Assembly: GCF_007954265.1 (NCBI RefSeq)
Contig: NZ_VOLS01000006.1
Coordinates: 43,784-107,783 of the forward strand
Direction of reading: 5' to 3'
DNA: 64,000 bases
DNA from: Colwellia sp. C1TZA3
GTDB lineage: Bacteria > Pseudomonadota > Gammaproteobacteria > Enterobacterales > Alteromonadaceae
Positions 37,998 to 49,100 of the stretch are shown piece after piece; the stretch's first letter is position 1, and each line of letters begins with the position of its first letter. The position numbers and the translations under genes were made by a program. The notes beneath the pieces were generated by a model. That model was not told where the DNA came from, searched no databases, and was given only the letters and a program-made list of their open reading frames with translations.

Positions 37998-38441
37998 GTG
38001 GAAAATCTTAAACCGATTTCGGCATTAATGGTGGAAGACAATATCGATCATGCAGAGCTAATGATGGATGCTTTCAACGATTTTAATATTAAAAATACCA
38101 TAGCACATGTCATGGACGGTGAGCAGGCAATTGCTTATCTAAGAAACGAAACACCTTATGAAGACAAGCTTAAGTTTACCCGTCCAGATATTATTTTTTT
38201 GGATATTAGAATGCCCAGACAAGGCGGCATTGCGACGCTAAAAATAATTAAAGCCGATGATGACCTGTGTGGTATTCCTGTTGTAATGATCAGCACTTCA
38301 AAAACTGCACCAGAAATAAAAGAGTGTTATCGTTTGGGTGCTAGTGGCTATATTACTAAGCCTTTACAGTTTGATGACTTTTCTAATAAAATGAAAGAGT
38401 TAAATTACTACTGGGTACTAACATCTGAATTGCCAAAATAA
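37998..38441 (+). CDS. Single-domain response regulator (Rcp1-like)
   Basis: A GTG start with AAGGAG 7 nt upstream gives 147 residues; no good ATG exists before residue 11. The product is a receiver domain only, with acidic pocket ED, phospho-acceptor Asp69 in IIFLDIRMP, Ser/Thr in MISTSK and Lys in YITKPLQ. It resembles the response regulators paired with phytochrome-type kinases, including the loop YLRNETPYEDKLKFTRPD. With no output domain, it may act by protein contact or as a phosphate shuttle within this island. Confidence 0.92.
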   Translation: MENLKPISALMVEDNIDHAELMMDAFNDFNIKNTIAHVMDGEQAIAYLRNETPYEDKLKFTRPDIIFLDIRMPRQGGIATLKIIKADDDLCGIPVVMISTSKTAPEIKECYRLGASGYITKPLQFDDFSNKMKELNYYWVLTSELPK

Positions 38442-38510
38442 AGAATTAGCTGGTGTGTGACTGGTTTTAACAAGCGAAAAAATAATATCAAGGCTTGACC
38501 TATATTGAAT

Positions 38511-38540
38511 AATCTCTACTGGCAAAAACCTGTAGAGATT
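38511..38540 (+). terminator. Hairpin after response regulator gene
   Basis: AATCTCTAC at 38511-38519 pairs with GTAGAGATT at 38532-38540, and GG/CC extend the stem inside. An AT-rich tail (ATTTAGCTTA) follows rather than a clean T-run. It is probably the end of the two-gene signalling transcript. Confidence 0.5.
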
Positions 38541-38774
38541 ATTTAGCTTATGAAACTATTAAGTAATTCAGCTCATGTTCATAGTTCTAACTCTTTTTTA
38601 TATAGTTTTTTATTGTTAGCCAGCTTTTATTAAACTTTGTGTAACCAGTAAAATGATCAGATAATTAGCAAGATTGGTATTAAACATAAGTTCAATAACA
38701 TTAGCGCCACAAGTAGTCTTTTTATGCTACTAGCAGCAGTTGATAGTAGTAAGGGTTGAAAAATAAAATGAACT

Positions 38775-38788
38775 TCTAGACGTCTAGA
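38775..38788 (+). promoter_or_regulatory. MetJ-box-like operator before the NhaC-type transporter
   Basis: TCTAGACGTCTAGA is a perfect 14-bp palindrome centred on AGACGTCT (38777-38784), the exact consensus half-unit of the MetJ methionine repressor box. The adjacent 8-mer to the left, GAACTTCT, matches the box at five of eight positions, as expected for tandem MetJ sites. It abuts the -35 element, where a bound repressor would block RNA polymerase. Confidence 0.7.
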
Positions 38789-38816
38789 TTGACAAATGAC
38801 ATTAACACCATATAAT
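38789..38816 (+). promoter_or_regulatory. Consensus sigma-70 promoter for the NhaC-type transporter
   Basis: TTGACA at 38789-38794 and TATAAT at 38811-38816, both perfect consensus, are separated by 16 bp. Transcription should start near 38823, about 70 nt before the ATG at 38894. Such a strong promoter usually needs a repressor, consistent with the MetJ-like box beside it. Confidence 0.85.
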
Positions 38817-38893
38817 ACAATCCAACATAGACATTCCACAAAATACAGTTATTGTTTACTTTGAATAAAATAATAACTAAAAAGACCCTATTC

Positions 38894-40243
38894 ATGAGCC
38901 ATAATATTTCACCTAAACCTACGCCAGCATCATTGCCAAAAAGTAACCCGAAACCAAGTTTAAAAAGCCTCTTACCTTTTGGTGCTTTTCTCGCAATATT
39001 TCTGGGCACGGGTATCGTTTTAACACTGCAAGGCGTTGACTTTGCCTTTTACCAATTACCCGCCAGTATTGCCATTATTCCTGCGATATTATTAGCTATT
39101 TATATGGGTAGAGAGACAGTAAATGAGCAAATCAGCCAGTTTATAGCCGGAGCTGGCCATCAAAATATCATTACTATGTGTATTATCTATCTTTTGGCTG
39201 GCGCTTTCGCGACGGTGGCTAAAGCAACGGGTAGTGTTGATGCTAGTGTGCAGCTCGGGCTATCGTTTTTTCCTGATTATTTCTTACTACCGGGGCTTTT
39301 CTTGGTGGCGGCATTTCTTGCTACCGCCATGGGAACCTCAATGGGTACCATTGCGGCTATAGCGCCAATTGCCTTAGGCTTTGTTGAGTCTGCTGATATC
39401 GATGCTAGCCTTATTGCTGGCTGCATTATATCTGGGGCTATTTTTGGTGATAATTTATCAATAATTTCTGATACCACAATAGCGTCAACCCGCAGCCAAG
39501 GCGCGCACATGAAAGATAAGTTTCGAGTTAATTTTAAGTTTGCCGTACCTGCCGCCTTAATTTGTTTAGCTATTTTAGCCGCCAATGGCGTTGCCTTAAA
39601 TCACGAGGTAAGCCAAGACCTAGATGTTATTGGTTTTATACCTTATATCGTTATTTTGGCATTAGCACTGTCAGGTGTGAATGTTTTTATGGTCTTGATT
39701 ATTGGTATTATCTTGGCTGCGGCCATTGGTATGCTCAACAACGGTTATCAACTGGCTAGTTGGGTAAGTGATATCAATAAAGGTTTTGCCAGTATGCAAG
39801 ATATCTTTATTTTGTCATTATTTATTGGTGGTCTAAGTGAATTAATTAAACGCCAAGGGGGCTTAAGTGCTTTAACCGCCAGTATTGAAGGTTTAACGCG
39901 TAAGATTAGCCCAAACAATCAAAAGCGTGCTGCTGGTATTGGTATTGGCGCTTTAGCTTTTTGTTGTAACTTTTTTACTGCAAATAATACTGTTTCTATT
40001 ATTGTGACTGGTGAAACGGCAAAAGACTTAGCCACTGACGGTGAGCTCAGCCCAGCCCATTCAGCGAGTTTATTAGATATTTACGCTTGTATAAACCAAG
40101 GTTTATTGCCCTATGGCGCACAAGCCTTGTTGCTGGGCGCTACCTTAAAAATATCCCCTTTAGACGTGGTGGCAAATGCCTACTACCCGATGATTTTATT
40201 TCTCGTGGCTAGTTTCGCTTTTTGGCGTATCACAAAAAAATAA
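38894..40243 (+). CDS. NhaC-superfamily transporter, probable MetT-type methionine transporter
   Basis: From the ATG at 38894 the product has 449 residues; an upstream TTG at 38852 lacks a ribosome site. About eleven hydrophobic helices are visible. Family signatures include MGTSMGTIAAIAPIA and FGDNLSIISDTTIAST. NhaC proteins were first known as Na+/H+ antiporters, but the superfamily includes MetT, proposed from comparative genomics as a methionine transporter in Vibrio and Shewanella relatives. The consensus MetJ box at the promoter favours the methionine role over plain sodium export. The gene is monocistronic and ends in a long hairpin. Confidence 0.85.
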   Translation: MSHNISPKPTPASLPKSNPKPSLKSLLPFGAFLAIFLGTGIVLTLQGVDFAFYQLPASIAIIPAILLAIYMGRETVNEQISQFIAGAGHQNIITMCIIYLLAGAFATVAKATGSVDASVQLGLSFFPDYFLLPGLFLVAAFLATAMGTSMGTIAAIAPIALGFVESADIDASLIAGCIISGAIFGDNLSIISDTTIASTRSQGAHMKDKFRVNFKFAVPAALICLAILAANGVALNHEVSQDLDVIGFIPYIVILALALSGVNVFMVLIIGIILAAAIGMLNNGYQLASWVSDINKGFASMQDIFILSLFIGGLSELIKRQGGLSALTASIEGLTRKISPNNQKRAAGIGIGALAFCCNFFTANNTVSIIVTGETAKDLATDGELSPAHSASLLDIYACINQGLLPYGAQALLLGATLKISPLDVVANAYYPMILFLVASFAFWRITKK

Positions 40244-40266
40244 GCGCTTTGCTTAAGCCAAAAAAA

Positions 40267-40315
40267 CCGCTGCGCTAATATCGTCATTTAACATGAACAG
40301 ACATTAGCGTAGCGG
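40267..40315. terminator. Long hairpin between NhaC-type transporter and M48 protease genes
   Basis: A 16-bp stem (40267-40282 with 40300-40315, two mismatches) has a 17-nt loop and A-run on its left, which reads as a T-run on the minus strand. It separates convergent genes and probably ends both. Confidence 0.75.
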
Positions 40316-40368
40316 CCCTATTTTAAGTTTTAGTTTCAAGCTCAAAAAAATAATCTTACCAGATTAAA

Positions 40369-41163
40369 TTAAATTGCTGGTTGCAGACATTTAGGCGCTA
40401 TTGCTTGTTTAAAAATTGGTGTTGATTTAGGCAAATGCGCAGTTAACTGTTTAATACGCGTGGCGTTTGACGGATGGGTTGACATAAACTCAGGTGGCGC
40501 AGCTTTTGATAATTTCGCCATATTTTGCCACAGCTTGATACTCGCTTTTGGGTCAAAGCCTGATTTTGCCATTAAGTCTTGACCAACAATATCTGCTTCG
40601 CTTTCGTGGCTACGACCATATGGCATCAATACCCCGTACTGCACACCTAGCCCTAAACCTGCCATGACGGTATTTCTACTTTCAATATTTTGGCTTTCAA
40701 GTACCACGCTAACAATTGACAGGCCCATTTGGCTAACCTGATTGGACGATAAGCGTTCGTTAGAATGATGTTCGATTACATGCCCAACTTCATGACCGAT
40801 AATGGCGCCTAATTGGTCTTGGTTTTCTGTCACTTTTAATATGCCGGTATAAACACCTATTTTACCACCTGGCAGTGCAAAAGCATTCACTTGTTCCGAA
40901 TCAAATACCACCACTTCCCAAGCGCCGTTATGAGCAGATTGTGGCACATTCTTGGTGATCGCATTAGCAACACATTGCACATAACGATTGATTTCGGGCG
41001 ACTGACTAATTTTTTCTTTGGTTTTCATTTCTTCAAATGATGCGCTACCCATTTTATTAAGCTCACTTTCTGACATCATCATTAACTGCGAACGACCCGT
41101 TGAAGACTTTGTACAACCGGTTAAGGTGATTATTGCTAGGCATATCGCCAAAGTTAATTTCAT
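40369..41163 (-). CDS. M48-family metalloprotease lipoprotein (LoiP/YggG-like)
   Basis: A 264-residue product with a lipoprotein signal (LTGC, lipid-bearing Cys17) and a zinc-protease domain: HEVGH at 124-128 and the third-ligand region ESEAD around 187-191. The size and domain match LoiP/YggG-type peptidases, which sit in the outer membrane facing the periplasm and help in protein quality control. The residue after Cys is Thr, consistent with outer-membrane sorting. It stands alone between terminators. Confidence 0.9.
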   Translation of the reverse strand: MKLTLAICLAIITLTGCTKSSTGRSQLMMMSESELNKMGSASFEEMKTKEKISQSPEINRYVQCVANAITKNVPQSAHNGAWEVVVFDSEQVNAFALPGGKIGVYTGILKVTENQDQLGAIIGHEVGHVIEHHSNERLSSNQVSQMGLSIVSVVLESQNIESRNTVMAGLGLGVQYGVLMPYGRSHESEADIVGQDLMAKSGFDPKASIKLWQNMAKLSKAAPPEFMSTHPSNATRIKQLTAHLPKSTPIFKQAIAPKCLQPAI

Positions 41164-41338
41164 CTAATTTCCTAAAAATACAGCTTAAAAAATTTACTTT
41201 AACATAAATACTTCAGTCGCTTATTCTAAGGAATGAAAATATAAATATCTATGGTTTGTTAGCTAAAGCTAACTTTTTATAAATGGCTCTAGCCTAGAGA
41301 CTAAACCCGTGATTAAACTAATAACTAAACTAGTGACT

Positions 41339-42106
41339 TTATTGCTTAATTAGCGTGTCTTGGCCTTTACTCACCCCATAAATGTCGTCGGGATAAAAAC
41401 CTAAGGTGACATGAAAGTCTTTATTTTTTAACAATAAATTTTGACGAATAAATTGTCCATCAGCAGAGGATGCAACGACAAAGTAGCTCTTCTTCTCATC
41501 ATTCTCAACGCGGCCTAAACCATGTAAAACAACACGAAATTGCTTTGGTAATTTTAATTGTGTTTTATTAATAGTTTGATATTCATACGGATTAACCAAG
41601 GTAATATGAAAAGTTTGCTGATCACGCGCCGCTTGATACTGGCGATAAATAGCATATTGCTCTTCACCTAATGCACTTTTTAGTTGTTTTAAGTAAAGGC
41701 TAAGGTCAGCGAGAGAAATTTTACCGCCTAAATAAACTAAACCACTGTTATCTCTAAGTTCACTAATCTCTAAACTTAAGGTTTTATCTTTGTTAAAGGT
41801 CTCTGCTGACAATTTATTTTCCGACTGCGCTAGCACTCTAGCTAATGGCGTCGCTTTTTGCGGTTTAGCTGCTAGTTTAGGGCTTACTTCTGCATGAGTA
41901 CTGATATTAGTACTTTTATCATTATTTATATGAGCAAGCTCGGTAGTAATAGCAACTTGCTCAAGGCTTTGAACTAGTGGTTTTTTTTCTTGTATAACCG
42001 CTAGATGCTCTGTTAATGGTGTCGCTATCGCTGAATTAGCTAGAGTGGTGATCATGATAATCACAGCCCAATATATTTTTTTGTTCATTCGCTTACTTTC
42101 GTTCAT
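41339..42106 (-). CDS. Exported 2H-phosphoesterase-like protein
   Basis: A 255-residue protein with an N-terminal hydrophobic signal (about 10-29, ending NSAIATP), a low-complexity linker (about 35-105) and a C-terminal domain with two H-x-T motifs: FHITL (H167, T169) and FHVTLGF (H232, T234). Two such motifs about 65 residues apart are the hallmark of 2H phosphoesterases, which act on 2',3'-cyclic or 2'-5' phosphodiester bonds in RNA and nucleotides. Most are cytoplasmic, so an exported one is unusual. The assignment rests only on the paired motifs. It may start at residue 7 (ATG at 42088). Confidence 0.62.
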   Translation of the reverse strand: MNESKRMNKKIYWAVIIMITTLANSAIATPLTEHLAVIQEKKPLVQSLEQVAITTELAHINNDKSTNISTHAEVSPKLAAKPQKATPLARVLAQSENKLSAETFNKDKTLSLEISELRDNSGLVYLGGKISLADLSLYLKQLKSALGEEQYAIYRQYQAARDQQTFHITLVNPYEYQTINKTQLKLPKQFRVVLHGLGRVENDEKKSYFVVASSADGQFIRQNLLLKNKDFHVTLGFYPDDIYGVSKGQDTLIKQ

Positions 42107-42412
42107 GGCACACTCAGTTTAATATTACATCATTTTTTGCCGCACTTTTAGCACAAATCTATCACTTTTTTGCAACACTTAAGTCGATAGTTAGTATGCG
42201 GCATAAAGTTTACATCAGCTAAGCCAGACCAGTTAAATTTTCTCTCATTGGCATACTATCACTGACATTTCATCACGTTAATCGATATACTGAGCCCGCA
42301 TTAGCGTTTTGCCTAATAGCAACAGCGACCATAATAATTAACACCCTTGGGTTTTCTCAAGCCTTTATCTTAATTAATTTAACAACAACGAGCAGGAGTT
42401 ACTTTTCACTAC

Positions 42413-42781
42413 ATGCTATTTTCAATCACCCCAGAACTCTTTAATTATATTGCTATTACCTTTGCCCGTTTTAAATGGCAACTTTTAGCCTGGAGCCTAT
42501 TCTTTTTTGTGCTTTATATTGCTTTGCAGTCACAAATTCAGCTCAACACCCCTAGTGTATTGGTTTGGTTAGCAATACTTATTTTATTTGTTGCGATTGA
42601 AAGCTTAGTGGTTTCAGCGTTTATGTTTTTCTTTCAGGTGCTGCCCTCAACGCGAGAGGAAAATAGAGCTTGGTTTAAATTCTATCGAACCATTGAGTGG
42701 TGCGAAACAATACTATTTGCCATACTGCTGCCCTTACCCATAGTATTGTTTATTTATGCCTTTGTGCGCTTAGCTATTTAA
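42413..42781 (+). CDS. Small inner-membrane protein, unknown function
   Basis: A 122-residue protein with three hydrophobic helices (about 22-40, 48-75 and 95-120). I do not recognise a family. CAGGAG about 14 nt upstream may be its ribosome site. It ends 4 bp from the convergent ligA stop, so the two transcripts overlap at their 3' ends. The 306 bp upstream, between divergent genes, shows no clear operator. Confidence 0.65.
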   Translation: MLFSITPELFNYIAITFARFKWQLLAWSLFFFVLYIALQSQIQLNTPSVLVWLAILILFVAIESLVVSAFMFFFQVLPSTREENRAWFKFYRTIEWCETILFAILLPLPIVLFIYAFVRLAI

Positions 42782-42785
42782 CTGT

Positions 42786-44879
<2,094 letters not shown>

Positions 44880-44903
44880 TTACTTTGAAAGTGAGTGTTT
44901 TAC

Positions 44904-44946
44904 TGTCAATAATGTCCGGCTATTGTTCCTACCTACATTATTGACA
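44904..44946 (-). promoter_or_regulatory. Inverted repeat between zipA and ligA
   Basis: TGTCAATAATGT at 44904-44915 and ACATTATTGACA at 44935-44946 are perfect 12-bp inverted arms with a 19-nt loop. They fill much of the 102-bp gap between zipA and ligA and may be an attenuator or a leader structure of ligA. No T-run follows. Confidence 0.5.
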
Positions 44947-44972
44947 ATGAAATTTATCGAGGAAGAAAGTTT

Positions 44973-46115
44973 TTACTTTGAGCCGATGCGACTCTTGCGT
45001 TCAAACTCGCGAATAAGGCTAATATAATGCTGTTCAGTTTGTTTGGTCATCACGCTTCGCTTGTGATCAAGTAATTGTGCACGAAACTCTACCGCCAGTT
45101 GTTTAGCCGCATTTAACATTTGCTCAAACACTGAAAAAGCATCAACAGGATTAGGTAGAGTCATAAAAAGGGTAATACCTTGGGTGCTAAAGTTTTCAAT
45201 GTCATCAAGATTAAAGGTGCCTGGATTCATCATATTAGCTAGGCTAAAGGTTACTTTTCCATTCCCCGCGTTGTCTTGATGGCGGTGAAATATATTCATT
45301 TCGCCGTATTTCATCCCTAGAGTCAGCAATGTTGGTAATAAAGCAGCGCCTGACATGACTTCTCCTTTTGGCATAACAACCGAGAGCACAATAACTTGTG
45401 GCTCAATATTAATAGCCGCAGATTTTTCACTTGCCGGTGTTGCTGGCTGATTAGGCATATTTTTTGCCGCTTCATCACTTAAGTTAGTTTCTAGTTGCTT
45501 ACCTTTAACCTTAGGTTTGTGCACATCTTTATTAAGCATAGCGGTTTTATTGACTAAGGTGTCTGGCTTTGCCTGTGTTACAGGTTGTTGATAAACCGGC
45601 TTAGTTTGCAGGGCTTTTTTTCTATTAGCTTCATCGGTGGCCGTTTTATTGGCGGCTGACTGATTGTCAGCCAACTCTTCAAAGCCGTCTTCTTGATAGT
45701 CAGGCGTATCTGACAACGCTTGTTGTTTTAAGTGCTCTGGCACAGCTTCAGTATCATTATGCAAAGCACCAAAATTTACTTTTTGATCTTGGTTTTGTTC
45801 GTCAAAGGCAGCAGCAGGGACATCAGTTGGCATAGGTGCTTCGCTATAAAAATCGGCACTACCGTCAACACGATGAGACTTAACTGCAAGCTCATCGTCT
45901 TGCTCGCTAGCACTGACCACTTTTGGCTTGCTTACGCCGTCCTGATCAAAACCTGAACCATCAAAGCCCCGTGACTGAGGTGTCACTGGCTCTACTTTGG
46001 TTTTTAATTTATACGGATTTTTTTGTTTTCTAATGGTCCAATAACCATGAATAAAAATGGCTATTATCACGATAGCACTGATAATAATTAATGTGTTTCT
46101 GAAATTATCTTCCAT
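44973..46115 (-). CDS. zipA: Cell division protein ZipA
   Basis: A 380-residue protein with an N-terminal membrane helix (about 8-27), a basic patch (RKQKNPYKLK), a long acidic, Gln/Pro-rich linker (about 45-240) and a C-terminal FtsZ-binding domain (about 245-370) with VIVLSVVMPKGEVMSGAALLPTL split by conserved hydrophobics and a closing region around FSVFEQMLNAAKQLAVEF. ZipA tethers FtsZ rings to the membrane. It starts 14 bp after smc, and the smc-zipA-ligA order is typical of gammaproteobacteria. Confidence 0.93.
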   Translation of the reverse strand: MEDNFRNTLIIISAIVIIAIFIHGYWTIRKQKNPYKLKTKVEPVTPQSRGFDGSGFDQDGVSKPKVVSASEQDDELAVKSHRVDGSADFYSEAPMPTDVPAAAFDEQNQDQKVNFGALHNDTEAVPEHLKQQALSDTPDYQEDGFEELADNQSAANKTATDEANRKKALQTKPVYQQPVTQAKPDTLVNKTAMLNKDVHKPKVKGKQLETNLSDEAAKNMPNQPATPASEKSAAINIEPQVIVLSVVMPKGEVMSGAALLPTLLTLGMKYGEMNIFHRHQDNAGNGKVTFSLANMMNPGTFNLDDIENFSTQGITLFMTLPNPVDAFSVFEQMLNAAKQLAVEFRAQLLDHKRSVMTKQTEQHYISLIREFERKSRIGSK

Positions 46116-46129
46116 TACCTAGCCTATTC

Positions 46130-49100
46130 TTATACTTCTGCCATGGCGATTGCTTCGTCAATATCAACCGCTACCATACGTGAAACACCTGGTTCAAACA
46201 TAGTAACTCCGGTTAAATGTGACGCCATCTCCATTGCTATTTTATTATGACTTATATATATAAATTGCACTGTTTGCGACATTTCTCGCACTAGATTACA
46301 AAAACGACTAACATTTGCATCATCTAAAGGTGCATCCACTTCATCAAGTAAACAAAATGGTGCCGGGTTCAATCTAAAAATCGCGAACACTAATGATAAT
46401 GCGGTCAGCGCTTTTTCTCCACCAGATAATAGATGAATCGTGCTATTTTTTTTACCTGGCGGTCTGGCCATAATGGTAACCCCTGTTTCGAGTAGGTCTT
46501 CACCGGTTAGCGTTAAGTACGCTTGACCACCACCAAACACCTTAGGAAATAGCACCTGTAGGTCTTTATTAACCTGATCAAAGGTCAGTTTAAACTTATG
46601 ACGGCTTTCTTTATCTATTTTTGCCATTGCCGCTTCTAAAGTGCTAATGGCATTATTAAGGTCTTGATCTTGTTGGTCAAGGTAACTTTTGCGCTTAAAC
46701 TGACTTTCGTACTCTTCAATCGCTGCTAAATTTATAGCCCCTAATAATTGTATGTCTTTAGCCAATTTAATTAACTGCGCTTGCCAAAGCGATTCTTTCG
46801 CATTTTTGGGCATGGCTTCAACAACACTATCAATATTTTGTTGTAACTCAGCTAAAATCTCCAAGGCACTTTCAGCTCTTAATTTAAAGCCTTCGCTATC
46901 TAATTGTAAGCGTGCTAATTGCTGATTAAGCGCACTGATTTTATTTTGGCTGCTTTTTTGCTGTAATTCTAAGGTCGCTAAACGTGTTTGGCTGTCATTT
47001 AAGCTTTGCTGATTAAATTGCAGTTTGTCATTAATAGCAACTAGGTTGTCAAGCCATTCGGGTAATTGCTGCTCAAACTCTTGTATTGGCTGACTGTTAT
47101 CGGTAAAAACTTGGCTATTACTGCTCAGCCTTTGGGTCAGTAAATTAACGTTGTCTTGATTAGAGCGAATACGTTGTTCACCTTGCATACGCTGACTTTT
47201 AAGTTGTTCAACCACTAAGCTCGATTGATGTCGTTGTTGATGCAATACTTGGCCGCGCGCTTGAATTTGCTCAATTGACTCTTGCAATAGTGCTTGTTGT
47301 GCAGAGAAATTATCTACACTAGGGCCGTTGTCATCAGATACTTGTGCTAATTGCACTTGAAAATCAGCTAACTTTTCTTTGGCGATATGCTCACTGTCTA
47401 GCAAGTCATCTATTTGCTCAGTGAGTTTCTGCTGCTGACTTTGTTGCTGTGCACTCGCCTGAGCTTTCAATGAGATTACGTTATTAAGCTCATTAAGCTT
47501 AGCTTGTTTTAAATTAATATTTGGGCTTATGGCACTTTTTTCACTTGCTAATCGCGCTAGCTGTTCACTGGTTTGACTTTGCTGCTGCTCAATATTTTGT
47601 TGTCCGCTCAATAAATCCTGAATCAAAGTTTGCTCAGTGGTAAGCTCGCGTTGCAAACTAATATAGTCGTGCCCTTGTTCAAGCTTGCCTTTGGTTAGCA
47701 TGTGATGATGCAGCCAAGTGCCGTCTGGGCAAATAATACTTTGATGACTCGCTAAACTCGATAATTTTTGCTGGGCTTCGCGATAATTTTCAGCCAGAAA
47801 AATAGCGTTGAAATAGCTATTTAGCGCGCTAACACCACTAACTTTACTCGCTAAAGTGTCAACTTTAATTATACTTAGCTCGATGCTATGTTTGCTATTT
47901 TCATCGGTACTTTGAACATCGCTTTGGGCATCACTTTGAACAAATTTTTGAGCCGTGTTTTGAGTGATGCTTTGTATTGTATTTCGATAAACAAAACATA
48001 GGTTATCCGCCGTTAAGTTGCCATCTGTATCAGCCTTAGGCAAAGTTTCAATAACATGGCCAGCTAACCAATGTGATAACACCACTTCGACCGCCAGCTC
48101 CCAACCATAAGCCACGTCAAGTTGACTCTGTAACGACACAACTTCAATAATGCTTTGCTGGCTAAACCATGTGGCTTGTTTTTCACTCCAAGGCGATGTA
48201 TCAGCAAGTTTTATCTGTAATGCTTCAATCATTTGGCTTTTAACGGTGTGCTGGCCAGTCGCTACCGCCAACGCTTGATTTAATTCTTGAGATGCTTGCT
48301 GCAGGTTTGCCGCTTTATCGGTTAATTGACTCTGTTGCTTTTGCAACTGCTCAATAGCGCTTATTACCAGCGTTTTTTGCTGCACTAATTCCTGCTTAGC
48401 AGCAGGGTCTTGTTGCGGTAATAAAGCCATTTGCTGACGCAACTTAATGGTTTGCTGGCTAACTTGTTCGATAATGGTTTGCTGTTGGGTAATGGTAGCG
48501 TGCATGGTCAATTTTTTCTGTTGATTCGCATCGCGCTTTTGCTGTTGTTGCTGCCATTGGCTGTGTAATTCTTTCTGCTCTACTTGCTGTTGTGCCAACA
48601 CCGTTTGACAATTTTCCAACGCTGCCTCTGTCGCTTGCAGTTGCGGTTGTTGTTCATTTAATTGTCTATTACACAATTTCAACTGCTCTTGCTCGGTTAA
48701 AATTAACTGTTGTGCATTGAGTAATTGCTGTTGAGTTAGTTCGTTGTCGGTTTGGCTTTTTTCTGATTGTGCTTTTAAGTATTTAACTTGCTGTTCGGCG
48801 CGAGCAATATTTTGCGTTACATTAAGCTTTTGCTGATGCAGTGTTTGATTATTATCATTGCATGCCTGCATGGTAGCTTTTAATTCAATCATGACTAAAT
48901 CATTTTGACTTAGCTCAGCATTCTGGCTTTCAACTTTACTTTCAAGCGCTAGAATTCGCGTCTGATGTTGTTGGCGTTGCTGATCAAATTTTTGCCAGCG
49001 TAAAACTGCTAGCTCTGCTTTATATTTGCGTTCTTGTTGTTTTAAGGTACGAAAGCGTTTAGCCGCTTCTGCTTGTTGATGCAATTTATCAATTTGTACA

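Noticed and set aside
38641..38685. Possible further miniature-element remnant (ATTGGTAT motif)
   Set aside because: Only one short end-like motif is present and no matching opposite end could be found; too weak to call.
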